Source: Formosa sp030427735 (GTDB taxonomy: Bacteria > Bacteroidota > Bacteroidia > Flavobacteriales > Flavobacteriaceae). From it: a stretch of 64,000 nt of DNA. The translations under genes were made by a program, and so were the position numbers. The notes under the pieces were generated by a model, which was not told the origin of the DNA, did not search any database, and saw only the letters and a list, made by a program, of their open reading frames with translations. How positions within the stretch are numbered: the stretch's first letter is position 1; every line of letters begins with the position of its first letter. The stretch lies in NCBI RefSeq assembly GCF_051200825.1, contig NZ_CP195158.1:1-64000 (forward strand). The letters are read 5' to 3'. Shown here in pieces: positions 10,459 to 21,500 of the stretch.

Positions 10459-10485
10459 GTATAAGGATTTGGGGATTGGTTGGGG

Positions 10486-13400
10486 TTAACGTTTTAAGGT
10501 AAAATGCGATTTTAATACTTTCGCCACTCCATCAACTTCATAATTCAAAATAAACCAATAATCGTCCGAAGGTAGGTTTTGGCCTTTAAAAGTACCGTCC
10601 CATCCTACGCTCGAAGGTTTCACGTAGGCGAGTAGTTTGCCGTAGCGGTCGAAAATTGTAATGTTGGCTTGGGTTTGATTGTCAATGGCAGAAACATTCC
10701 AAGTATCGTTATAGCCATCATTGTTTGGTGTAAAAAACTTAGGGAAATCTACCACGCGAACATCTTCAATAACCAATACCTCGCAAGGGGCAAATTCCGA
10801 AGTACGGTCGTATACATAAACCGTATGTACACCACCAGAAACATTTGTAAATACACCGCCATTATCTACAATTGGGCCATCATCCATCTGAAACCAGTAA
10901 TCGCCATAACCTTCTACTACAATTTTTACTGTAGGATGCGACGAAAACATTGCAGGTTGCGATACACTCACTAATGAAGCTTGCCCAGATTTTAATACTG
11001 TAAACGCGTCACTTGTACCTCCGTTGCAAATATTGGTTGGGGTACGTTCGGTTATAGCTACGGTATAATCGCCAGGAGCATCGGTGTTAATAACGAGTGA
11101 ACCATCATTTTCGTTAGCAATTTCGTTACCGTTTAAATACCAGGTGTATATATAATTGGGGTCTTGTAAATCGCTTACTAAGGTAATTTCGTTTTTAACC
11201 TCTTGGGTATTAAAATCTACACATAAGGTATTTATACCGTCTGCCGACGAAATAACAGGTTGTAAAATTGGGTAGACTACAAGCTCTGCCGTTGTTGTAG
11301 CATAACAATCGAGTGTGTTGTTTGTATTGTCTACACGTATATATAATGTTTGATTAAAGGCTGTAGTATTTGTAAAATTTGATGGATTAGAAATGGCATT
11401 AGTACCGTTTTCGGCATCTGTTTCCGAAAGGTAATACGTAACATTTAGAGAATTGGAGTTTTGTTCGTTTAGGATTTCAGAATCCAATATGGTTAAATCC
11501 ATAGTTGTAAAACCATCGTTAGTATTGTCTGTATCGCATATTTCTAAAGGTAATGGCGTGTTGGCTATAGGTTTGTCTTCTACAACAAGGTCTATCGGAA
11601 AAATAGCATCGCAGCCCGATACTTTATGAGAGATACTAACGTAAATTGTTTGATTGTATGGTGTTGTATTCGTATACGGATTAGAAGTTATGGGTTGTGA
11701 TGCTGCTGCATCGGTATAAAAAGTGACATTATAATCGGCTTCTGGTTGCGAAGTACCTAAAATGTTTGGTATTTCGGCAATAAGGTCAAAAGGATAATAC
11801 CCGTCGTTAGTGTCGGTACACACTTTAAGAAAATCTAATTCCGAACTAGCAATTGGTATAATAACAATATCCAGAGTAACCACATCTGCACATTGTCCTT
11901 CATCTGGTGTAAAAGTGTAAGTAGTGGTTTGGGTATTGTCTAGAGCAGGACTCCAAGTACCGATAATGCCATTGTTAGATGTTGTTGGAAGTGCGGTTAA
12001 GGTTTGTCCTTCGCACACAGAATTTATAGGTGTAAATTCAGGGATAACGATAGGGTTTACAATGATTTCTAAAGTAAAACTAGTAGCACATTGTCCTGCA
12101 TCAGGCGTAAAGGTATATGTTGTGGTTTGTGTATTGTCTAGAGCAGGGCTCCATGTACCAGTAACACCATTGTTGGATGTTGTTGGTAAATCTGTTAGAG
12201 AATCACCTGCACAAATTGGTGCAATAGCATCAAAAACAGGATTGAGGTTTGGTGTAACCTGAATATTTAATGTTACCGTTGCTGCACATTGCCCCGCATC
12301 AGGCGTAAAGGTATATGTTGTGGTTTGAGTATTGTCCAAGGCTGGACTCCAAGTACCAGTAACACCGTTGTTGGATGTTGTAGGTAGTGCTGTTAAAGTA
12401 GCGCCTTCACAAATAGGGTTTACAGCATCAAAAGTTGGGGTAATGCCCACTTTTACTTCAATGGTCATGGTGTAAGGTGCTGCACATTGTCCTGCATCAG
12501 GGGTAAAGGTATACGTTGTGGTTTGGGTATTGTCTATAGCTGGGCTCCAACTACCTGTAATACCATTATTGGATGTTGTTGGGAGTGCTGCTAGCGATTC
12601 TCCTACGCAAATAGCATCAACAGGATCGAAGGTTGGTGTGGTGGCTGGAGTAACGGTAACAGTAATTTCTTCGGCAAGTTCTGTTTTACAGGCTTTTTCT
12701 CCATTACTCATAACAGCTATTTCTACTAATTTAATAGTTAAATCTTCTGTTGGAGTTAAAGTGAGTTCTGCTTTTCCAGTGTCGTCGATATCTATGGTTT
12801 CATAGGGTTCGCCGTTGTTGTTAATATCATAAAGAACAGTAGTATTTGGAGTGCCTTCTATAGTGAAAGTTACTGATTCGGAAGTACAAATATTAGTGTT
12901 TGAGACTGTGAAATTAAACAGTTCGGGGATATCGGTAACTATTAAATTAAATTCGGTAAGATCGTAACACGATGTTTTTTTTGAAGTTACTTTGGCATAA
13001 ATCTTTTCAGGTGAAGTTTTGTTCGCATAGAAGCTAGGAAGCGCATTAGTTTCATCCATTGCGTCTGCTAATGAAGGATAAAAGGTAACGTCGTTGTTAG
13101 TTAAATCGTCTGTAATTAATGTTTTGATGCTGTTGAAATCAAAGAGTCCAATACCATTATTACTACTACATGTTTTTATGTCTTCTATTTGGTTAGCTTC
13201 AGGAGTCGGAGGGAAAGCACCTGTACCTTGTGTTGCAGTACCCGTCCACTCTATCTTAAATCCACCATCGCCATGTGGTCGGTCTATGGCAATATAATAG
13301 TGTTCTCCAGCTTTTACTTGTAGCCAATGTACGTAGCCGTTTCCACTGGCTCCAGGTCCAGATTGTGTTAATGTTGTACTGCCATTAATACCAGTATGGT

Positions 13401-13773
13401 TATTGGAAAGCCCTGCTGATTCGGGGTTAGTGGTTGCACAACGAATAGGAGTGCCTAAGTTGTCGCAAGGTCTATCGGGACCGAACACCCAAAAGTCGTA
13501 ATCTACACTAATATCAGTATCATTCGGAATTAAATCAAATCCTAATTCTCCGTCTTGAACAATTTCAATTTTCATCCAAAGCGAATGGTGTTCAAAACCA
13601 CCACAATTGTTTATTTCGAATACGTCTCCAGAGCCTTCTACATTGGTTTCGAAATTGCCATTACCACATACCGTAATGGCGCCTACGCAGTCGTTCAATT
13701 GTTCTTGTGCTGTGAGATTGGTCGTGGCAAAAGTGAGTGTGGCTATAAAAAGTAAATATTTGTAAAAGTTCAT
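10486..13773 (-). CDS. T9SS type B secreted protein with four tandem Ig-like repeats
   Basis: 1095 aa. Signal peptide ending LTAQ (about residue 22), then an N-terminal domain (about 25-190) typical of flavobacterial secreted proteins, starting NDCVGAITVCGNG. The middle has four consecutive repeats of about 66 aa (roughly residues 375-640), each with the core LPTTSNNG...GTWSPALDNTQTTTYTFTP. Further Ig/PKD-like segments follow. The C-terminus is a type B sorting domain (FFTPNNDGYNDTWNV, then FDRYGKLL). Exported to the cell surface by T9SS by family analogy; substrate or partner unknown. No PorP/SprF gene of its own stands directly downstream. It lies between the two adhesin modules, has ordinary AT-rich composition, and does not belong to the duplicated block. 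Confidence 0.9.
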   Translation of the reverse strand: MNFYKYLLFIATLTFATTNLTAQEQLNDCVGAITVCGNGNFETNVEGSGDVFEINNCGGFEHHSLWMKIEIVQDGELGFDLIPNDTDISVDYDFWVFGPDRPCDNLGTPIRCATTNPESAGLSNNHTGINGSTTLTQSGPGASGNGYVHWLQVKAGEHYYIAIDRPHGDGGFKIEWTGTATQGTGAFPPTPEANQIEDIKTCSSNNGIGLFDFNSIKTLITDDLTNNDVTFYPSLADAMDETNALPSFYANKTSPEKIYAKVTSKKTSCYDLTEFNLIVTDIPELFNFTVSNTNICTSESVTFTIEGTPNTTVLYDINNNGEPYETIDIDDTGKAELTLTPTEDLTIKLVEIAVMSNGEKACKTELAEEITVTVTPATTPTFDPVDAICVGESLAALPTTSNNGITGSWSPAIDNTQTTTYTFTPDAGQCAAPYTMTIEVKVGITPTFDAVNPICEGATLTALPTTSNNGVTGTWSPALDNTQTTTYTFTPDAGQCAATVTLNIQVTPNLNPVFDAIAPICAGDSLTDLPTTSNNGVTGTWSPALDNTQTTTYTFTPDAGQCATSFTLEIIVNPIVIPEFTPINSVCEGQTLTALPTTSNNGIIGTWSPALDNTQTTTYTFTPDEGQCADVVTLDIVIIPIASSELDFLKVCTDTNDGYYPFDLIAEIPNILGTSQPEADYNVTFYTDAAASQPITSNPYTNTTPYNQTIYVSISHKVSGCDAIFPIDLVVEDKPIANTPLPLEICDTDNTNDGFTTMDLTILDSEILNEQNSNSLNVTYYLSETDAENGTNAISNPSNFTNTTAFNQTLYIRVDNTNNTLDCYATTTAELVVYPILQPVISSADGINTLCVDFNTQEVKNEITLVSDLQDPNYIYTWYLNGNEIANENDGSLVINTDAPGDYTVAITERTPTNICNGGTSDAFTVLKSGQASLVSVSQPAMFSSHPTVKIVVEGYGDYWFQMDDGPIVDNGGVFTNVSGGVHTVYVYDRTSEFAPCEVLVIEDVRVVDFPKFFTPNNDGYNDTWNVSAIDNQTQANITIFDRYGKLLAYVKPSSVGWDGTFKGQNLPSDDYWFILNYEVDGVAKVLKSHFTLKR
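11850..12650. repeat. Four tandem ~198-bp in-frame repeats
   Basis: The segments starting near 11881, 12079, 12277 and 12475 repeat with about 198-base spacing and encode four Ig-like units. The two or three central units are the most alike at DNA level, as expected from recent unit duplication. Confidence 0.85.
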
Positions 13774-13870
13774 AGGGGAAAATTTTCAATTTTTTGTAAA
13801 ACCATGACCAATCTTTCTTTTGAAATTTATGATCATGGTTTATAGTGATTTTAACACATTAAGACAAATA

Positions 13871-15715
13871 TTATTTGACGATTAAGAATTCGGACCTTCT
13901 GTTAAGAGCGTCCTGTTCTTTTGAGCAGTTTTGGCAGTCAATTTTCGGCTGGGAGCTTCCCATGCCTTTGGCGCTTAGCCTGTTGGTGTCGATGCCCTTG
14001 CTTACGATGTATTGCAGGGTAGCATTGGCCCTTTTTTCCGAGAGTTTGAGGTTGTAGGCTTTATTTCCTTTGGTATCGGTGTGTGAGCGTACCATGATGT
14101 CCAGTTCCGGATATTTGTTCATGGCCCTAACGAGTTTATCGAGTTCTGCAGCCCCTTGTGGGGTGATGTCGCTCTTATCGAACTCGAAGTAAATCGGCGC
14201 GAGTTTTACCTCGGTTTCGGTAATCATGACCTCTTCGGACTGTAAGGGCGCCTCGATGGTAAGCGTTGCAGTATTATCGGCCTGCACATTAAAACTTGCG
14301 GTTTCGTATCCCATTTTGGACACGGTCAGGGTGTAGTTGCCGCACGGGTTTTCAAACTCGGCGTTTCCCAGGGCATCAGAGCTCAGGGTAGCCCCGTTTA
14401 GGACCAATTGTGCCCCTGCAATGGGCTGTTGGGTCTTAGCGTCGAAAACCTTGGCAATGGCGTTAAAATTACAAACAGGAGTTGCGCCATAAATATTATC
14501 TACCCCGGATCTGTTGGACGCGAAGTAGCCTACCTGTAATCCAGAATTCAAGAACAGTCCGAAGTCATCACTTTTAGAGTTAATTCCCAGTCCCAAATTT
14601 ATGGCGCTGCCCTTTTTTGACAGGTCGATTTTAAAGATGTCGAGTCCCCCAAGGCCCTGTTTTCCGTTAGAGGCGAAGTACAGGATGTGGTTGTCTCCGA
14701 TAAAAGGAAAGACCTCCTTGGCAGGGGTGTTTACCTCTGGCCCCAGGTTTTCCGGGGTGCCATAGGTATCCCCGTCAACCGATACCATCCAGATGTCCAC
14801 ATCGCCCATGCCCCCTGGCATATCCGAGGCAAAGAACAGGGTTTTCCCGTCGGCGCTCAAGCTCGGGTGGGTTACGGTGTAGTCCTTACTGTTAAAGGGC
14901 AGTGGCTTTATATCGGTCCATTTCCCGTCTACCAGCGTGGCCTTATACAAGCCCTGTTGCGCCAGTTTCACACTGTTTTTACTGATTTTTTTAAAGGATT
15001 TTTCGCTGTGCCCGTCCCTGGAGAAAATAATGGTGTTCCCATCCTGGCTCAGGGTAACCGGCCCATCGTGGTAGGGGGTGTTCAGGCTTTTTACCGGCAC
15101 GGGATCGGTAAGGGAGCCATCACTGTTTCTAATGGCCTTGTAAATATCCATATACGGGGCATCGGCCCACTGGTCCGCTTTTTTGGCGGCCCCCCTGTTA
15201 CTGGTAAAATAAAGCTCGTTGTTGTCTGTTAATACCGGACTAAAATCGCTGTTGTCGCTGCTGTTAATGGCCGTATCGTAAACATCAAAAAGTTTTTGGC
15301 TGTTGGACAGTTCGGAGACATACCCCGGGTTCTGTACATGTGCAACGGCCCTGCTATCTTCGGGCTGCATGGCGGCAAAGGCCTCCATCTGCGTTTGCGC
15401 TCCATTATAGTTCCCCTGTGCCTTCAAGGCCTGGGCATACCTGAAATAGGTTTCAGGATCCTGATCTGTTGTGGTGGCCAGGGCATAGTATTTTGCGGCG
15501 TCATCCATCAGGTCCATCTGGTAGTAGGCGTCGGCCAGTTTTTTATAGACATAGGCATCTGCCTGTTTGTTGTCCACGAGTTTTTGGTATGCGGAAGCGG
15601 CATCAGCAAATTGGTAGGATTCAAAAAGCTGGTCAGCTTTTTGGGTCTGTCCGTTCTGGGCCACGGAAAAGGTGGTGGTAAGTACGGCACCTAAAAGACA
15701 ATATATATTTTTCAT
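13871..15715 (-). CDS. OmpA-family protein with TPR, beta-propeller and carboxypeptidase-regulatory domains (copy 2)
   Basis: 614 aa. Signal peptide 1-20; TPR-like region 20-130; PD40 beta-propeller strands about 150-410 (FSPVLTDNNELYFTSNRG, HPSLSADGKTLFFASDMPGG, FPFIGDNHILYFASNGKQG); carboxypeptidase-regulatory domain about 425-495; OmpA domain about 505-614 with YFEFDKSDI, the peptidoglycan-binding stretch LSEKRAN, and NRRSEF at the end. The domain order is that of PorE from the type 9 secretion system, but without a visible lipobox. It follows the PorP/SprF-like gene by 21 bases in the same direction. The first ~80 bases of its 3' end carry more differences from copy 1 than the following several kilobases. 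Confidence 0.92.
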   Translation of the reverse strand: MKNIYCLLGAVLTTTFSVAQNGQTQKADQLFESYQFADAASAYQKLVDNKQADAYVYKKLADAYYQMDLMDDAAKYYALATTTDQDPETYFRYAQALKAQGNYNGAQTQMEAFAAMQPEDSRAVAHVQNPGYVSELSNSQKLFDVYDTAINSSDNSDFSPVLTDNNELYFTSNRGAAKKADQWADAPYMDIYKAIRNSDGSLTDPVPVKSLNTPYHDGPVTLSQDGNTIIFSRDGHSEKSFKKISKNSVKLAQQGLYKATLVDGKWTDIKPLPFNSKDYTVTHPSLSADGKTLFFASDMPGGMGDVDIWMVSVDGDTYGTPENLGPEVNTPAKEVFPFIGDNHILYFASNGKQGLGGLDIFKIDLSKKGSAINLGLGINSKSDDFGLFLNSGLQVGYFASNRSGVDNIYGATPVCNFNAIAKVFDAKTQQPIAGAQLVLNGATLSSDALGNAEFENPCGNYTLTVSKMGYETASFNVQADNTATLTIEAPLQSEEVMITETEVKLAPIYFEFDKSDITPQGAAELDKLVRAMNKYPELDIMVRSHTDTKGNKAYNLKLSEKRANATLQYIVSKGIDTNRLSAKGMGSSQPKIDCQNCSKEQDALNRRSEFLIVK

Positions 15716-18562
15716 TTTGATAAGGACATTAAAAAGTTAGAAGAAACGCGGCGAGACCGATACTTTTTTGGCGAAGCTGAAATCGTAAAGGATCATGACC
15801 TCGTGGGACCCAGAAGTGTAGGGGTTAAGCTCGGAAGTTACATAGTCGTAGGCATAGCCTATGCGCAGCTGTGGGGTTACGGCAAAGTTTGCCATGGCGC
15901 CCACGGAGTCGTCGAGCCTGTAAGTAGCCCCGGCCTCAAACTTGTCGAAGAAGAGGAAGTTTGCCGATAGGTCCAGGGACATTGGCGCATCGAATGCGGA
16001 CTTTAATAGGAACGACGGCTTGAACTTGGTATTTTCGGATAGGTTGAAGACGTATCCTGCCGATAGGAAATAGTGCATGACATCGGTTCCGTACTTATAC
16101 TCCTGGCCATTGTCCGTAATATCGAGATAGGTGCTCTTTACCATGTTGGGAATGGAGAAGGAGACATAGTATCTATCGGTATAGTAAAAGATACCTGTAC
16201 CAAAGTTTAAATGGGTATTCGAGGTGTTCTGGCTAAAGGCCTCGTCGTTGGGATCCGTAACGTGCCCGTTCCCGATATCGGAGAACAGCCCGATGCTCTG
16301 GAATGTAGCCCCGGCCTTAAGCCCAAGGGCAAGGTTGTGCCCACCACCCAGATCCAGGGTGTATGAGAAGTCGGCAAAGGCATTGGTTTCCTCTACTGGC
16401 CCTATTTTGTCGGACACCAGGGATATCCCGAGCCCGACGTTCTTACCAACGGGGCTGTGCCCGGAGAATGTGGTCGTTCTAGGGGCGTCCTGTACGTTGA
16501 CCCACTGCGAGCGGTATAGTAGCCCTAGGGAAAGGCCATCCTTAGAGCCGGCATACGCAGGGTTTACGACGTTCATGTTGTACATATACTGGGTGTATTG
16601 GGGATCCTGTTGGGCCTTGGCCCCCAGGGAGGCCAAAAGTGCAAAGGCCAGTGCAGTATATAATTGTTTTGTTTTGTTCTTCATTGCTTTAAAATATGTT
16701 TTAAGCCCCCTTTCCAAGTTTAGGTAAGGGAAAGGGGCGTATGGTGCTTGGTGCTTAGTGTGCTCTGTTAATATATATCCATCCCGATTCCGAACTGCCG
16801 TCCTCTTTCAGTACGCTATAGAAATAGGTAGCATCAGGGAGCTCGTTACCATCGTTTGTCTGTCCGTGCCATTGGTTGGTGTAGTTTCCTTTGAACTCGT
16901 ATACCAACCTACCGTTACGGTTGTAGATGTATATGGTGTTTACGCCATAACCTGTAAGGTCAAGGCTGTCGTTCTTGCCGTTTCCATCAGGGGATATCCC
17001 TCTCGGTACGCCCTTACAGGCGGTACGTTCCACGGTAAATGCCGTTGTGGCCTCACAGTCCCCAAGGGTCACGGTAAGCGCGATCTGGAACGGCGGCGTT
17101 AGGTTATAGGCCGTTGCGTACTGTGTGACGTTAAAGGTCTTATCGGATCCGATCAGGTTCCCGCTGGTATCTGTCCAGGCATAGCTGATGCCCTGCTCGT
17201 CCAGAGTGTTTGCCGTTAACCAGTATTCTTCGCCGTTACAGTCGCCGGTGATGGCACTATCGATACCATCAAGAACGGTAAGGTCGAAACTGCTGGAGCT
17301 TTCAGCGCGGCACTGGCCTAGGTCCTCGGCTATGGTATAGCTAACGGTATAGTTGCCCATGGCACTGTTGGCGATATTGATCTCTCCTGTAAGAGGGTCG
17401 ATGTCGAGCCCGCTATCCGCTGTAAAGGTCCCCCCGCTGGTGAACCCGTTGCCTGGTATTGGCAGGGCATTGGCACTGGCGGCACAGTAGAGGTTGTTGG
17501 CATAGCTAAATTCCGTAATCGGTGTTGAGCTCTGTAGGACCTCTATGGTAACGGAGAACGAACCGTTTTCGTAACAGCTGTCCTCAACGCCTTCGAAGGT
17601 GTAGGTTACGGTGTGTGTACCAGGTGTGGCACCGTCCATGGTAATGGCACCCGTAGCCGCATCTATAGCGAGTGTCTCTGAGCTGAAGCTCCCCCCGGTC
17701 GTAAAGTTTTCGCTCAGTATAGGCGATACCGATCCAGGTTCCAGTATACAGTAGGTATCCTGCGGGTAGGCAAACTCGGTTATTGCGGCAATGGCCTCGG
17801 TAATAGTAATACTGGCGGTATAGCTTCCAGAGCTTGTACAGGTCGTGCTATCTCCGCTATAGGTATAGGTAACCTCATGGGTGCCCATGGTTGCGGTGGA
17901 TAGATCCACTTCACCGGTCTCAGGGTCTACGCTTAGCGTAGAAGAAGAGAATGTTCCGCCGGTGGCAAATCCATCGATTAGGATTGGCATTGGGTTTTCT
18001 GCAGAGGCACAAGTCTCGTTATAGCTGAACTGAAGTTCCGGTGTTACATTGTTTACGTTGACCGCAATCTCGGCACGTGGGCCTTCGCACCCCATGGCAT
18101 CGGCATAGGCCACATAGAAGTAAAATGTGCCTTCAACGGAAGTATCCGGAGTAGGCGCGGTGCTACTTCCGGTACCACCTACGGCCTGTTGGTACCATAC
18201 CAAGGAGTAGCCATCAGTAGCGTTAGCCGAAAGTGGCGTGGCGCTCTGGCCCAGGCAGTAGTCTATTGGGGACTGCACCTCTGGGCTATCAGCAATACCG
18301 TTATAGGTCATCTCTATCTGGTAGGCACAGTGGCTGGTCTGCCAGGTAAAGGTATAGGTACCTGGATAGGTAAACCCACTGATAGTGGTGGTGTTGCTGT
18401 TGGCATCTTCGAAGAGGACCTCCCCCGGGTTGTCCTCGCTGGCGATCCATGTACCGGTACCATTGGCGCTTACCTGTGCCACGGGATCGGTACAGTCAAC
18501 CTGGCTAGGTGCTGATACGATCTGGTTGTTGGCATATACACGGACATCGTCTAGTAGGTTGC
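13881..18562. repeat. Near-identical 4.7-kb direct repeat, copy 2
   Basis: Partner of 1-4682. The right boundary is clean: both copies read the same up to the shared ...CTAGTAGGTTGCC and then diverge (ATTATTATCTG against TATGGTTTCTG). The left boundary coincides with the end of the OmpA-family gene here, but may extend outside the window in copy 1. Confidence 0.95.
15737..16684 (-). CDS. PorP/SprF family type 9 secretion outer-membrane protein (copy 2)
   Basis: Identical in protein sequence to the copy at 1857-2804: signal peptide, QQDPQYTQYMYNMNVVNPAYAG start of the mature protein, and a beta-barrel-like body of about 315 aa. The ATG at 16684 was chosen over a TTG at 16717. It sits between the second adhesin and the second OmpA-family gene, so each adhesin has the same immediate partners. 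By family knowledge it should serve secretion or surface attachment of the type B protein encoded upstream. Full identity means the two partners are interchangeable for both adhesins. Confidence 0.93.
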   Translation of the reverse strand: MKNKTKQLYTALAFALLASLGAKAQQDPQYTQYMYNMNVVNPAYAGSKDGLSLGLLYRSQWVNVQDAPRTTTFSGHSPVGKNVGLGISLVSDKIGPVEETNAFADFSYTLDLGGGHNLALGLKAGATFQSIGLFSDIGNGHVTDPNDEAFSQNTSNTHLNFGTGIFYYTDRYYVSFSIPNMVKSTYLDITDNGQEYKYGTDVMHYFLSAGYVFNLSENTKFKPSFLLKSAFDAPMSLDLSANFLFFDKFEAGATYRLDDSVGAMANFAVTPQLRIGYAYDYVTSELNPYTSGSHEVMILYDFSFAKKVSVSPRFF

Positions 18563-21500
18563 CTATGGTTTCTGTAGATTCGGCAGCTCTAAAAATAAAG
18601 CGGGTGGTGTCTTGTCCTTCAGGAACTTGATATGCTCCAGAGATAAGTTCCCAAGACCAACCGCCTAGATTTTCGGTCACTAAGGCATATGGTCCTTCTT
18701 TAGGGCCTGCCCATAGTTCAATTCTTCCACCTTCAAATCTAGTATAATGTCTGAAACTGTATTCTAGTAAGGTGATTTCAGAAGTGTCGAAATCGCGATA
18801 TAGGCCTGTAATATTTCCTGCGCTAGGATTTGCATTTTCGTCGTAAGTTAACTGTACGCATTGTCCGCCTTCGTATGGGTGAAAACCTGGAGCGTTAATA
18901 CCTAACCACATAAAAAGATAATTGTTTTCGCTAAGGTTTTGTCTCCATCCAGGTACGACTTCTAAGCTGGTAATATTACGAACCGCATTAAATTCTGTCG
19001 CTACAGGTTCTTCAAACCCACCGTTTACGGCAAAATTAAAATCGCATAAATCGCTAGGTGTGGTAGCACATAAATTAAAGGTTCTAAAATGCTCGTTATC
19101 GCTATTTAAGGTTAAGCGCATTTTGTAGTTTTCGCCAGAAATTAATTTTGAAGCATGCATGGCAACCAATACATTGTCGTAGGTACACACGATTTCTTCT
19201 AACGAATTTCCAAGGTCTTTGTATAACGTCATGGTTATTGAAGGGAAAGGCATTTCTCCACTTGTGTAGTAGAAATTACCTTGGAAGCCTTTAATTTCGA
19301 AAATATGCGCAGACGATTTTGCTGTAAAATTGAACCAAACGTCGCGTTGGTTTTCGCCTTCACAGCTCATAGCTTCTGGAGATACAGAGGCGTTAATGAA
19401 GGTGATTTCGGATGCCATTTCTATACAACTATCGCTATCGTTTATAGGTAGATTTATAGCTGTAGAAGCATCGTCGTTACGAACAAATACATACGGTCCT
19501 GCCCAATAACTACTTTCGTTTTCGTTACAAACAGCTCTTACAAAATACTCGTAAGTTGCAGCATTTGTATTTCTATAATCGGCTTCTGTTGGTATGTAAG
19601 ATGGTGAGCTTACAAGTATTCCAGATTGTGGTACTGTACCGTTATTAAGCGGTTGGATAGCAACTTCCCATTGGGTTTCGTCGCCAGCTGGTGTCCACGA
19701 TAATTCGGTAGTGGCACTAGCTGTTAAATCGGTAGGTTGCGGACAAGCAACCTCGCCACAAATTGTCATCCCCGAATAAATGGTACGTTTAGGGGTCATT
19801 CCAGATTCTGGACTTGAGTACACCAGATTGCCATCGTGGTCTAAAATATCGACTTTAAAGTTTTGATATTGTTCAGCATTGCTTCCGATAGTCCAGAAGT
19901 AGGCAGAAAATTCTGTACCATTACACAGGTTAACAATAAACTCTTCCTGCTCTTGATTTCTTCCAAAATATAGTGTTTGGGTTATTTGATTGTTTTGTGA
20001 TATTTGCAATTCTGATGATAAACCATAATCTGATGATAATACAAAGGTGTATTGACATAAGTTGTCGAACGGACATTTGGTTATAACCTCTAAAGGATCT
20101 GACCATGCACTGAAAGTATCGCTACAAACCGAACGCACATACACATTGTAAATTGTAGATGCTGTAAGTCCTGTTATAGTAAAGGGATTTGTTGTTGCTT
20201 GGTATAAGTATTCTTCGGCAACATCGCCAGTAGGAGCAGGCTCGCCTTCGGGTAGTACAGCGATTTCCCAAGGGCCTTCGCTTCCATTGTTTTCCCAAGT
20301 AGCTTCAATTGTTGTATCGGTAATGTTTACAGTAGTTATGTTAGTGGGTTCGGTACAATCGTCTGCATCTTCAATAAATACATTGTCTATTAAAAGCATT
20401 TGGCCTTTAGACGGCCCTCCTGTTGGAGCATAAGGAATGTGGAAAGCAATGTTGATGTCTCCTGTTATACCTTCTGGGAAATTAATGACTTTTACTTTGT
20501 ATTCGGTATTGTTAATGTCTATCGGGTCGTCGTTAGAGTCGTATAACACAGTGGTAAACTGACTCACTTCTGGTCCGTTAGTAGACAATAGTATTTCGAG
20601 GTCTTCTTTGTAATAATCGTCGTAAACACGGTAGTAGTAACGTAAACGTTGATTTTCTGTAATTGTAATGGTAGGCGATATTAACCAGTCGTCTGTTTGG
20701 CCCTGTTTACCTGTAAATACAGCAGCAGATTGGTCGCCTTCGTACATTAAAAAGGCATTGTCGGTATCCCAAGTATCTAAATCGCCATTTTGATCGATAA
20801 CTGTCCAGCAGCTTTCGGTTTGAGAATCGGAATCGAAGCTTTCAAAAAACGGTGTAGTTATAGGAGAACAACTTGTTTTAAATTCGAGCGGCCCGAACCA
20901 TTCGCTGGTGCCATTGTTAGTACAAACCGATTGTACATAAAATTCGTAAGCCGTATCTGGTGTTAGGTTTTCTGCGGTATAGGTTGTACTGGTTACAGCA
21001 ATACCTTCGCCGTTTGCTGGAGTTTGTCCTCCTGCTTCTTGTACCACGACGTTCCATGCTTCTTCTTGATATCCAGTAGTCCAAGAAAAGCTTGCTGTGG
21101 TATGCCCTAAACTTTCTAAGTTTAAATTGCTAGGGATTGGACAAGGTGGTGCATCGGTAATGCTTACATCGTCTATATTTAATACTGTGGCAGATCCGGA
21201 GAAGTCTTCTGGAACTTTAAATGCAACGAAAATAGTACCGTTTCCTTCAATAATTACAGATTTTTCGATGTAACCTGAATGGCTGAACGTTTCGCCAGGT
21301 ACAATAACTTGATTAAAGCTTGATGGGTTACTATTTGTTGTAGACATAAGCACTTCTAAACCATGACGAGCTGGAGTTACAGAACCTAACCATTCTAATT
21401 TTTCGGCACGGTATTTAAACGATAGTTGCTTAGCGCCTTCAATAGTTATGGCAGGCGTAATTAAGTAACTGGATTTGTCGCTACCGCTAAGCTCGGTATG

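Larger units (their letters stand above)
10132..10485. other. Intergenic region with shared surface-gene motif and terminator
   Basis: This 354-base AT-rich gap lies between the 1095-aa type B gene (whose start is on the far side) and the giant adhesin. Since both genes are on the minus strand, it contains the adhesin's upstream region and the sequence downstream of neither plus-strand gene. The only items I see are the motif at 10212-10230 and a terminator hairpin at 10427-10458. No small ORF was convincing. Confidence 0.6.

Noticed and set aside
1..18562. GC-rich blocks as prophage or integrated element
   Set aside because: No integrase, transposase, attachment site or phage gene at either border; content is T9SS-related only.
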